DNA of 42,723 nucleotides from Candidatus Saccharimonadota bacterium (GTDB lineage: Bacteria; Patescibacteriota; Saccharimonadia; Saccharimonadales; Saccharimonadaceae), in NCBI GenBank assembly GCA_017433245.1, contig JAFRHO010000005.1, forward strand, positions 91,183 through 133,905. The letters run 5' to 3'. Every line of letters begins with the position of its first letter. Position 1 is the first letter of the stretch. The position numbers and the translations under genes are program-made. Below the pieces are notes generated by a model. The model was not told where the DNA came from and ran no database searches. It saw nothing but the letters and a program-made list of their open reading frames with translations. This document shows positions 33,148 to 41,200 of the stretch, piece after piece.

Positions 33148-33863
33148 GATGGATTCGCTTATTTATTTCTTCTTCGGTTTTATTATTGTCTATTTTGTTG
33201 TTTCCATTGTTTTACGGCGCTGATGTATCTGCTACTTCTGTTTCTTGTTCTGGTACTTTACCTTCTTCTTTTAATCCTGGTAGTGGATTTAATTATACTT
33301 CTAATTGTGATCTTTCTTCTCTTTCTTCTGGTCGTTGGTATTATTATTTTAGTTTTATTCCTTCGTCTGGTAATTCTTCTACTACTAACTCTGTTAATGT
33401 TTGTTTTGCTGTAGCCAATAATCGTTCTTGTTCTAGTACTACTGTTTCAAATAATGATTTGGTTCATTATTTAGTAAATGATTTTAATAGATATGCTTCT
33501 AATCCGTCTTTTTCTTATTTTTTTACTTCTTCTTCTCAGTTGATTTATTTGATTTCTAATAATATATCTTTTTCTGTTCCATTTACTTATTCTGCTGTTA
33601 TTTCTGATGTTAATCCTTTTGTTACTTCTGACTGTCCTCCTCTTCCTTCTGGTTCTTTTTCTATTTCTTCTAATGGTGAATATGATATTTCTGATTATGC
33701 TTCTGTTTCTGTTGATGTTCCGCAAACTATTGGTCCTATTTCTGATGATTCTATTTCTAAGATTATTTTTGCCATTTTTTGTATTCCTGCTACGATTCTT
33801 GTTGTTTATTTCTTTTATTGTATTTATCGTATGATTATTAAATCGACCGGGGGCTGGTCATGA
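33144..33863 (+). CDS. Phage secreted protein, minor coat or adsorption candidate
   Basis: Protein of 239 aa. It starts with GTG (33144) overlapping the previous TGA, with AAGGAG 7 nt before. A signal peptide (RWIRLFISSSVLLLSILLFPLFYGADVSA) is followed by a Ser/Asn/Tyr-rich exterior and a C-terminal membrane helix (IIFAIFCIPATILVVYFFYCIYRMII) with a short basic end. Several Cys are spaced in the exterior. Signal peptide plus C-terminal anchor is the pIII topology. Two such proteins in a row suggest one is the receptor-binding tip and the other a partner. Confidence 0.75.
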   Translation: MRWIRLFISSSVLLLSILLFPLFYGADVSATSVSCSGTLPSSFNPGSGFNYTSNCDLSSLSSGRWYYYFSFIPSSGNSSTTNSVNVCFAVANNRSCSSTTVSNNDLVHYLVNDFNRYASNPSFSYFFTSSSQLIYLISNNISFSVPFTYSAVISDVNPFVTSDCPPLPSGSFSISSNGEYDISDYASVSVDVPQTIGPISDDSISKIIFAIFCIPATILVVYFFYCIYRMIIKSTGGWS

Positions 33864-35368
33864 AAGGAGTAAAAAAATGCTTTGGTCCATTGTTAGCCTT
33901 TGCCATCATGCTTGGGTTGTCATTAAGCGTATATTTAGACACTAGTGCTCTTAAGCATGATGTTCAGTATATTCCTATTTCTTCTGATTCTGCTGCTGTT
34001 GCTGGTTCTACTAATGGTTCTAATCGTAATCCTAGTTTTGAAATTACTTGGCTTTCTGCTGATGCTCCTGATCAGAATATTAATAGGGGTACTAATCATT
34101 ATTTTACTTCTCGTCTCTCTAATAATAAATGTACTTTTGTAAATTATTCTGACATTTATACTTCTACTCCATCTTATACCACTTATCCTATTGCTCAGTT
34201 TACTTATGGTTTTGATTCTTATCGTTATAATTATTTATCTGAGTCTGGTTATCCTGGTTCTTTTGATTCTATTATTTGTAATCAGACTGTTCCTTTTGGT
34301 ACTTTGTATTCTTCTCAATCTAATTTAGATTCTCACCCTAATTTTGATGATTCTTCTCTTAATAATATTCCTCCTTTAGACCGTCCTCCTTATTCTGCTT
34401 TGCTTCCTTATTATTATGATTTTGACTCTTTTTATGCTCATGATACTGCCATTGATACTAATACTGGTATTACTTATAATCAGACTCTTAAACTATCTGA
34501 AATAGTTGGTCATGCTCCTAATAAGTTTAATTCTCTTACTATTCCTCTTGGTCGGCCTAATGAGTCTGTTGGTACTATTACGCAAGGTCGTCAAGTTAAA
34601 TTACAGGGTGTTTTTGATTTTTCTGGTCCTGGTAATACTTTTACTTGGAATTCTGATTTATCTTCTGCTTATTTTCGATTATATTATGCTGGTTTAACTG
34701 AATCTCAATCAATTACTGATACTAATTCTAATTCTGGTGGTTATGTTGATTGTACTACTAATTTTATTTCTTTGCCTGCTAATGATTTTTATCAATTAGA
34801 GTATACTTGTGATTTAACTTCTCCTACTACTTTCTATAATGGCCAACTTTGGTTTTATTTGAAATTCTATAACCCGTATGGTTATTTATTTGATACTAAT
34901 GCTGATTGGTCTTTTGGTTCTACTTTCTTTATTACTGATAATGATGATACTCCTGGTGGTACTTGGGGTACTGCTCCTACTGGTAATAATCTTTCTAAAG
35001 CCCCTGGTTCTGCTCAGGCTTTAATTCCTTCTAATGATGATTGGTTTTCCTCTCTTTCTAATTTGTTTTCTTTTGGTTTTTTTAATCCTTTTGCTCCTAT
35101 TTTTCAGATGTTTTCTGACAATAATTCTTGTGCTTCTATTCCTACTATTGCCGGTATGATTCATTCTGAAGAAACCGAAGTTTGTCCTTGGTTTAATTCT
35201 ACTCTTCGTAATATTGTTACTCCGGTTCTTGGTTTATCTTCTATGATGTTAGTGTTTGGTTTTGCTGTTCGTTGGCTTGGTTCTAGGAGTGGTAATTTTA
35301 TTGAAGATAGTGGTGGTTTTGATAGTGGTGGTTATCATTTTGAAAATAAATTTAGGAGGAAGAATTAA
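33860..35368 (+). CDS. Phage adsorption protein candidate (pIII-like)
   Basis: Protein of 502 aa; the ATG overlaps the previous TGA. Signal peptide (CFGPLLAFAIMLGLSLSVYLDTSA), a long exterior rich in Ser/Asn/Tyr/Thr without recognised domains, then a C-terminal membrane helix (TPVLGLSSMMLVFGFAVRWLG) and a Gly/Ser-rich tail ending FENKFRRKN. Size, topology and place just before the pVI-like and pI-like genes match pIII, which binds the host pilus or surface and ends assembly. It probably sets which cells the phage can enter. Confidence 0.78.
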   Translation: MKGVKKCFGPLLAFAIMLGLSLSVYLDTSALKHDVQYIPISSDSAAVAGSTNGSNRNPSFEITWLSADAPDQNINRGTNHYFTSRLSNNKCTFVNYSDIYTSTPSYTTYPIAQFTYGFDSYRYNYLSESGYPGSFDSIICNQTVPFGTLYSSQSNLDSHPNFDDSSLNNIPPLDRPPYSALLPYYYDFDSFYAHDTAIDTNTGITYNQTLKLSEIVGHAPNKFNSLTIPLGRPNESVGTITQGRQVKLQGVFDFSGPGNTFTWNSDLSSAYFRLYYAGLTESQSITDTNSNSGGYVDCTTNFISLPANDFYQLEYTCDLTSPTTFYNGQLWFYLKFYNPYGYLFDTNADWSFGSTFFITDNDDTPGGTWGTAPTGNNLSKAPGSAQALIPSNDDWFSSLSNLFSFGFFNPFAPIFQMFSDNNSCASIPTIAGMIHSEETEVCPWFNSTLRNIVTPVLGLSSMMLVFGFAVRWLGSRSGNFIEDSGGFDSGGYHFENKFRRKN

Positions 35369-35640
35369 TGTTAGATACTGTATTTAATATTTTAAAAGTT
35401 ACTGTTATTGTTGCTATTGCTGCTGTTTTTATGGTTGCTATTACTGGTCTTCTTAATCTCATTACTTCTTTGGTTTTTAGTTCTGTAGTTGGTGAGATTC
35501 TTGCTCTTATTTCAATGTATTTACCTTTTAATGCTTTAAATGTCTTTGGTGCTATTGGAACTGCTACTGTTGCAATTCTTTCCTTTTTAATTGCTAAGAA
35601 GATATTTGACCTTACTTCTTGGAGTGTTTCTGCTGTATGA
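35368..35640 (+). CDS. Phage membrane protein, pVI-like
   Basis: Hydrophobic protein of 90 aa with two or three membrane helices (VTVIVAIAAVFMVAITGLLNL, LVFSSVVGEILALISMYLPF, VFGAIGTATVAILSFLIAKKIF). ATG overlaps the previous stop (TAATG). Position between the pIII-like and pI-like genes and multi-helix form match pVI, the tip partner of pIII. Confidence 0.75.
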   Translation: MLDTVFNILKVTVIVAIAAVFMVAITGLLNLITSLVFSSVVGEILALISMYLPFNALNVFGAIGTATVAILSFLIAKKIFDLTSWSVSAV

Positions 35641-36320
35641 AAACTCAATCTGTTATTTCGCTTGACCCTATTGCTCAGCGTAATCGTAAACGCTCCGGAG
35701 TAATTGGCCGATTTTTTAAGACTAGGCATTTTAAGGGTAAGGGAATTAAAGTTACTGATCCATTTGGTCATTATTTATTTGTAGGTCGTCAGCGTTCTGG
35801 TAAGACTGTTTCCGCCATCTGGTATTATGAGTTTCTTAAGAAACGATATGAAAGGCAGGGAAAGACTGTAATTCTTTATTCTAATATGGGTTTTGGTAAT
35901 CCTGTTACTAAAATTTCACTTAGTCCTATTATTCGTAAAGTTGAATATAAACCTGAATTTGTTTATATTTTTATTATTGATGAATTACAGTCTTATTTTC
36001 CTAAGGATACTAAAGACCAGGCGACTTTACGACTCATTGACGAGTTGACGGGTGAATTTAGTCAACTTGGTAAGCGTCAGATTTATGTTCTTTCTACTGC
36101 TCAAATTTATGGTCGGGTTAATAAGAATTTACGTGAACAGTGTCTTTATATGGTTAATTGTCGTAAATCTAAAATAACTAATCATGTTGTCAATGATTTC
36201 ATAGATGGCGATGATGTTCTGTGTGATGATCTCGGCCGTTGGTCTGGTGAGCCGGTTCGCATTATGGTGCATGGTTTGCCGACTACCTCATTTGACACAC
36301 ATCGTATGATAACTGCTTGA
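35637..36320 (+). CDS. Filamentous phage assembly ATPase (pI/Zot-like)
   Basis: P-loop ATPase of 227 aa that drives phage extrusion. I choose ATG 35637, which overlaps the previous TGA (ATGA). Walker A is VGRQRSGKT (about 49-57) and Walker B is FIIDELQSYFP (about 112-122), followed by a sensor-like YVLSTAQIYGRV, in the order typical of the Zot/pI family. It lacks the C-terminal membrane helix and periplasmic part of Ff pI, so it probably docks to another small membrane protein. The TGA stop overlaps the -35 of the next promoter. Confidence 0.88.
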   Translation: MKTQSVISLDPIAQRNRKRSGVIGRFFKTRHFKGKGIKVTDPFGHYLFVGRQRSGKTVSAIWYYEFLKKRYERQGKTVILYSNMGFGNPVTKISLSPIIRKVEYKPEFVYIFIIDELQSYFPKDTKDQATLRLIDELTGEFSQLGKRQIYVLSTAQIYGRVNKNLREQCLYMVNCRKSKITNHVVNDFIDGDDVLCDDLGRWSGEPVRIMVHGLPTTSFDTHRMITA

Positions 36321-36345
36321 CAATTTAACTCGCTTGTGCTATAAT
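36317..36345 (+). promoter_or_regulatory. Consensus phage promoter
   Basis: TTGACA (36317-36322), 17 bp, TATAAT (36340-36345). The -35 overlaps the pI-like stop codon. Confidence 0.9.
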
Positions 36346-36382
36346 TGTTATATAATAATTCATTTAGAAAGGAGAATATTAG

Positions 36383-36592
36383 ATGAATATTATAATTCAG
36401 GATTTAGTTCCGGCAATTATTATCTGTTTTTTTGTCGGTTTTTTTCTTATTATTATTTTAATTTGTGCATTGGTTTCTGTAATTCAGATGGCTAAGGATA
36501 TTCGTCGTATCGCTGATTCTTTGGAGGTTTTAGAGTTTAAAAGTTTAAAAAGTGACACTAGAGAACCCCAAGACGGGGAAGTGTCACTATAA
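36383..36592 (+). CDS. Phage small membrane protein with coiled-coil tail
   Basis: Protein of 69 aa: a membrane helix (LVPAIIICFFVGFFLIIILICALVSVI) then an amphipathic part (MAKDIRRIADSLEVLEFKSL) and a polar tail. AAAGGAG lies before the ATG. It has its own consensus promoter. Its last codons lie inside a hairpin (36551-36588: AGTGACACT with AGTGTCACT, plus inner CCCC with GGGG). It could anchor the helix-less pI-like ATPase (inference). Confidence 0.68.
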   Translation: MNIIIQDLVPAIIICFFVGFFLIIILICALVSVIQMAKDIRRIADSLEVLEFKSLKSDTREPQDGEVSL

Positions 36593-36808
36593 CCATTATA
36601 CCTGATTTTTCTTTTTTCGTTAAAAGGAAGGGAATTACGCGCCAAGAGGTTCTGTCAAGGGTTTAAGCGTAGCGGCCCTTGACAGGTTCTCGGCGTGTGA
36701 TATACTTTCTCTTTTGAAAAAAGAAAAAAGGCGGGCCGCCGTCAGTGACCATATTTGTGTGTTATACTTGATTATATATATACATAGTTTGGTCACTTTG
36801 ACGGCGGC
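36551..36808 (+). other. Phage origin/packaging region with three nested hairpins
   Basis: Mostly non-coding DNA upstream of rep. Hairpin 1, 36551-36588 (9-bp outer stem). Hairpin 2, 36640-36695 (CTGTCAAGGG with CCCTTGACAG, extended by GAG/CTC and CGCC/GGCG). Hairpin 3, 36735-36808 (GCCGCCGTCA with TGACGGCGGC plus GTGACC with GGTCAC, 40-nt AT-rich loop). T-rich 36606-36618 is complementary to the A-rich 36716-36729 that brackets hairpin 2. Filamentous phages keep the plus origin, minus origin and packaging signal as hairpins in exactly this kind of gap. Confidence 0.75.
36679..36706 (+). promoter_or_regulatory. Promoter inside origin hairpin 2
   Basis: TTGACA (36679-36684), 16 bp, TATACT (36701-36706). 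The -35 is one arm of the hairpin, so the promoter could be silent when the strand is single and folded. Confidence 0.65.
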
Positions 36809-36846
36809 TGTGAAATATGATATAATAGTATAATGGAGGTAAACTT

Positions 36847-37614
36847 ATGAATCTGCGTGTAATTACTAATATAACTAAGGAATATCCAGATATGTTTAAA
36901 ATAGTTGTTTATAAGGAACCTAAAGTATTTGTCAAATCTGATTCGGTCAAACGTAATAGGGAAGTTGTATCTGAGGATTATGTTCCTCAGGTTTCTTCGT
37001 TACAACGTACTAAGTCTTTAATTCGTGATATTGTTCTTTGTAACGATTTCGAATTATTTTGTACTTTTACGTTTGACCCAAAGAAGGTTGATTCTTTTAA
37101 TCTTCCGGCTACTTGGGGCGTTATGTCACGTTGGTTACATCATCAACGCAATTTGGCTCGTGAGCGAGGTAAAGATTTTAAGTATTTAATTATTCCTGAA
37201 CGCCATAAGTCCGGTAGATGGCATTTTCATGCCTTAATTTCGGGCTATTCAAGCACTTTGAAAGCCTCGAACTGTGTAACACCTTCACTTCATCGTGTTT
37301 ATAATCTAACTTCGTTTAGAAGCGGTTTTACGACTGCTGTATTTATTGATTCAAAAGAAGGTGTATCGAACTATGTTACTAAGTACATAACTAAGGATTT
37401 TGTTACTACATTTAATCAACGTAGGTTTTTTTGTTCACGTAACCTAGTTCGACCGAAGCGAAGCACTAATTCTATTGTGCTTTCAACTACTTTGCCGTTA
37501 TTTAGACGTAAAGTGTCAGAGAATTTAGAAACTCAGACATTTATTATTGACAAATCAAATTATGTTTGTAATAATGATGTTAGCACTCTAGATGTCGTAC
37601 AATATAGATTTTAA
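36847..37614 (+). CDS. Rolling-circle replication initiator (HUH endonuclease)
   Basis: Rep protein of 255 aa that would nick the plus origin. Motif I is CTFTFDP (about 72-78), the HUH motif is WHFHAL (H126, H128), and motif III is YVTKYITK with Y176 and Y180, a two-Tyr form as in superfamily I Reps. GGAGG lies 7 nt before ATG and TGATATAAT (36818-36826) is the promoter -10. The 3' end lies in the right attachment repeat: the last codons read L-D-V-V-Q-Y-R then F and stop from the host side. On the closed circle the frame would instead run 16 residues further (EHDYYKFNNIKENSHG), stopping at the start of phage gene 1. Confidence 0.9.
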   Translation: MNLRVITNITKEYPDMFKIVVYKEPKVFVKSDSVKRNREVVSEDYVPQVSSLQRTKSLIRDIVLCNDFELFCTFTFDPKKVDSFNLPATWGVMSRWLHHQRNLARERGKDFKYLIIPERHKSGRWHFHALISGYSSTLKASNCVTPSLHRVYNLTSFRSGFTTAVFIDSKEGVSNYVTKYITKDFVTTFNQRRFFCSRNLVRPKRSTNSIVLSTTLPLFRRKVSENLETQTFIIDKSNYVCNNDVSTLDVVQYRF

Positions 37615-37619
37615 GACAT
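37592..37619. other. Right attachment site, complete dif-like site
   Basis: 28 bp: arm ATGTCGTACAA, centre TATAGA, arm TTTTAAGACAT. The second arm reversed and complemented (ATGTCTTAAAA) matches the first at 8 of 11 positions; the layout 11-6-11, AA at the inner edge and an AT-rich centre fit XerCD dif sites. The strand of host genes switches from plus to minus across this point, as at a chromosome terminus. Confidence 0.7.
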
Positions 37620-37675
37620 AAGCACTTTGGGATTTAGACGGTTAAGTTATCGTCTTATATGGGTAAATAATGCTG

Positions 37676-37944
37676 GGCAGACGAGGATAAAGCCTAAATA
37701 GATTCTTTTAAGGAACATTTTCGGATTTGTTATGTTGTGGTTGCTACAAAATCCCACTTATGCGAGTGCTCATCCTGATGGCTAATTAGAGACTTTGTGC
37801 ATGATTGGGCACCCGTTAGATGAATCTATAAATGAATTGCAATCAACGAGTAAAGCACGAGCATCTGCCGGATTTTGTAGCAACTATCAACAGAACAAGT
37901 CGAGTTCCTTAAAAGAATCTATTTAGGCTTTATCCTCGTCTGCC
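37676..37944. repeat. 41-bp perfect inverted repeat around a 187-bp non-coding core
   Basis: 37676-37716 is the exact reverse complement of 37904-37944. Inside it, 37740-37754 is also the reverse complement of 37870-37884, with imperfect pairing between. The core holds no ORF. No target-site duplication is evident at the ends. It may be a MITE-like element or a long structured RNA; it lies 57 bp beyond the dif-like site. Confidence 0.8.
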
Positions 37945-38243
37945 GAAATTCTGTAGGATTTACAACGATTCGGATTCTTCTGGATTCTTTGGTGGGTTTG
38001 GTTGGCCGGTACCCCTGTTAGGCGCGGTTTTTGGTCAGATTTTGGCTTAAAATTTGCAAATTTGACATTTCCCCGTTTTATTTCCCTTTTTTGTGTTTTC
38101 CCTGTTATTTTGAGTTGTTCTGCCCTGCTTGTTGTGCAAATACTGTTTTACGATTGAACAAAAACCGAACAAGAACAGGGGAGCACCAGAATCGTTTTAA
38201 CAGGGGTGGACCCCTGTTAATTTGAGGGTTTGTTTCCCTGTCA
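37945..38243. other. Non-coding stretch with hairpin before the giant gene's 3' end
   Basis: No convincing gene. The motif ACAGGGG or its complement recurs several times. A perfect 10-bp hairpin (TTAACAGGGG with CCCCTGTTAA, 38197-38220, loop TGGA) lies 23 bp beyond the giant gene's stop codon and may end its transcript, although the following T-run is poor. Confidence 0.5.
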
Positions 38244-41200
38244 TTATTGGGAACTGGAGACGAGACAACGGATACTGAAACCATAATACTTGGAATAGGT
38301 GGATCCTGATGGATAGAAGGAAGTAGAACTTACGAAGAAACGATAGGAGTTTGATGCGTCAGATGCCGACCTGCTCCAGTAATCGCCATAGGTGCCACGA
38401 CCACTTGCGTTTGTGCCATAATAATATCCAGAGTAAATATAATTATTCGGGAAATGACGAATGCGATTAGACATAATATTACCATCCTCAGTATCACTTT
38501 GACGGTCGCCAGTCCCACCATAATGCTGGGAAAGAGTGCCGTTTTCTTGATTTACGCCACTACTGGATGGTAAATGCCAGCCGGTTGGACAAATGGAGGT
38601 ACCTGCCGCCTCAGAAATAGACGAACTATTCATATAATTCGTGTTGGCCATGGCGGCTGCCCAAGTGTAGTAATTGCCATAGGAATATAGATTTGAGCTG
38701 GTGCGATAATTAGTACCGCTATCGCTTGGGTTATTTGCATTAGTATAGTTCTGAGTATATGTAATGCTATCTACTAGGCTATTAGTATTAATATTATTAT
38801 AGCGTGGGAAGCGATTATTAGGATTATTAGTAGTACCAATATCCTCCAGTACGCTGTTGATTGGATCGTAGGTATCCACTGGTGGGTTGGTGGAAGATTT
38901 ATAAATGGTATTTGAGATGATTGAGTCATTGAAGTTATTAGACTCAGAGTTTGCAAGGCCAACAAAGGAACCATAAGTGCCGGGAGTACCACCATAGCCC
39001 TGAGAAAGAGATTGGTTAGTGACGCTGCTGTCGTTAATACTATTGCCTAAAGTACCAGTGGATTCTAGTCTTAGGTTTTCTATCATCCAGCAGTTGTCAT
39101 CAGCGAGTTTGGCAATGGCATAAACCTCATTATCGCGTTTATCGGTCAGTGCGACTATACTGTTTTTATTGGTCGTGATTGTTCCGGTAGCGGAATTAAA
39201 GTTTACGCTGGTTAGATTACTGCATGAACTACCGTCAAAGTCTTGGAGATAGACCGGATTATTGTTGCCGTCTTTTTTGGCTGGAACCCAGACTGCGTAC
39301 ATAGTTATCTTATCACTGCCCGGATAGAAAGGAGCTGTTATGGTTTCTGTTGGTCCATAAATAACTGGATTGTTGGAGTTGTCGTTGTCGGTGAAATGAG
39401 CCCAGGCATCGGAGTCGGTAGACCAACCAGCAAAGCCGTATCCTGCACGCTTAAAGTTGCTGGGAAGAAGCGTAACATTGATACCCTCAACGACATTTAT
39501 TTGTTTCACGCTCTTTTCTCCGGTAGTGGCATCTGTAGTGCCCATACCGTTGGGATTGTCTGCGTTGTTGCCATCGTATTGAATGGTATACGGTATTCCT
39601 TTGCCTGTGATAGATAATGACGTATTGGCGTTTACGCTGAATACAGTTTCGGAAGATGTTGTAGAGCCGATTTCGCCACCCGCCGTAACAGACCAGGAAT
39701 TAAACTGATAGCCGTGACGGATAGTTGCAGAAATAGAGTATAGTGCGCTCTCTGTAAGCGTTATCGTGTCGCCATCATTCGTTATAGTCTGTGTGCCGTA
39801 TTTAGGATTTGAAATTGTCACACTTTGTACGCGTTGATCCATGTTGACGGTAACGGTATAGAGTTTGGTTGAAATGCAACGGACACTTGCTCCGCGAACC
39901 ATGTTATACGTATTGCCGCTTCTTGGATCTATAGCCGTCTTCCCTAAAAGCATCCAGCCTGAACCATGGTAATTTGATTGCATAGCTGACCTGGTCCAAT
40001 AATAACTATATGTACCGTCTTTCGTGCAAGTGCCAGAACAATATCCGGAAAAAAGGAAATTATTAGGAAAGCTACGGAAGCGATTAGATATGGTGGCGCC
40101 ATTTCCATTGGATAATGAACTTTGATAACCACCAGTACCGCCATTGCTTATTGAAAGAATATTAAGCTCCTTATCATTTCCTGATGATGCAGCGGAAGGA
40201 AGATGCCAGCCAGATGGGCAGATAGATGTGTCAACTGTTTCAGAAGAATTAGACGACAACGGTGCACCATCATAACCAAGCCTATTAGTGTTTGCCATAG
40301 CGGCTGCCCAGTTGTAATAGTTACCGTATGAATAAATATTGGAAGCGATATAGTTCGGGCTGCTATTGCTTGGGCTCAAGGCGTTTGCATAGTTCTGACT
40401 GTAAGTAGTATTATCCACTAGATTCTTGGTATTACTATTGTTGTAACGAGGAATGTGATAGCCTGGATAGTTCGATGAGCCAATATCCTCTAGAGTGTTG
40501 TTAATTGGATCATAAGTATCTACCGGTGGGTTGGCAGAAGCTTTATATACAGTATTAGCGACAGAGGAATTGGTAAAGTTGCTGGATTCCGATGCAGCCA
40601 ATCCAACAAAATTGCCATAAAGGCCCGTGGTTCCTCCGTATCCTTGGGCGAGAGACTGGTTGGTGACACTATTGTCGTTTTGGTTTTGACCCATAGTATA
40701 CTGATTATCTAGCCGTAGGTTTTCTATCATCCAACATTTATCATCAGCGAGTTTAGCCACAGCGTAGGCTTGATTGTCACGTTTGTCTGTAAGGGCGATG
40801 ACGCTTCCAGCGGTAATCTCACCCGATACAGAATTAAAGCTAGCACTAGTAAGACTACTGCATTCAGTATCTCCGAAATCTTGAAGATAGACTGGGTTCC
40901 CATTGCTGGTCTCTGCTGGGACCCAGACGGCGTATAAATTAAAAGTATTTGTGCTATTATTCGGGTTGGCTGGGGCCGAGAGCGTTTCCATCGGGCCATA
41001 TATGGTCGGATCATTAGTGCTGTCATTGTCGGTAAAGTGTGTCCAAGCATTCTGGTCAGTAGACCAACCAACAAACCCATAACCCGCGCGCTTGAAATTG
41101 CTAGGGAGAAGTATAACTGAGTCGCCTTCGCCCACATTGATTTGCTTGACACTCTTATTTCCTGTAACTGCATCCGTTCTGCCCATGCCATTGGGGTTAT

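Larger units (their letters stand above)
31841..37608 (+). mobile_element. Inovirus (filamentous phage) prophage, about 5.75 kb
   Basis: A block of eleven same-strand genes between two 17-bp direct repeats (31841-31857 and 37592-37608); one unit is 5751 bp, a normal filamentous-phage size. Gene order from the ori: Rep (HUH endonuclease), [att], two small genes, major coat, minor coat, small membrane protein, two secreted adsorption-type proteins, a pVI-like membrane protein, the Zot/pI-like ATPase and a small membrane protein. Codons strongly favour T at the third position and the block is far more AT-rich than the host genes. No integrase, transposase or secretin is present. Lack of a secretin fits a host without an outer membrane. 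All key genes look intact. Confidence 0.92.

Noticed and set aside
33607-33834. Leu-rich overlapping ORFs in the phage secreted genes
   Set aside because: They are frame shifts of T-rich codons (TCT/TTA) and appear wherever the bias is strong.
38031-38225. Plus-strand ORF of 64 aa near the giant gene
   Set aside because: No ribosome site, odd composition, and it overlaps the hairpin; treated as non-coding.
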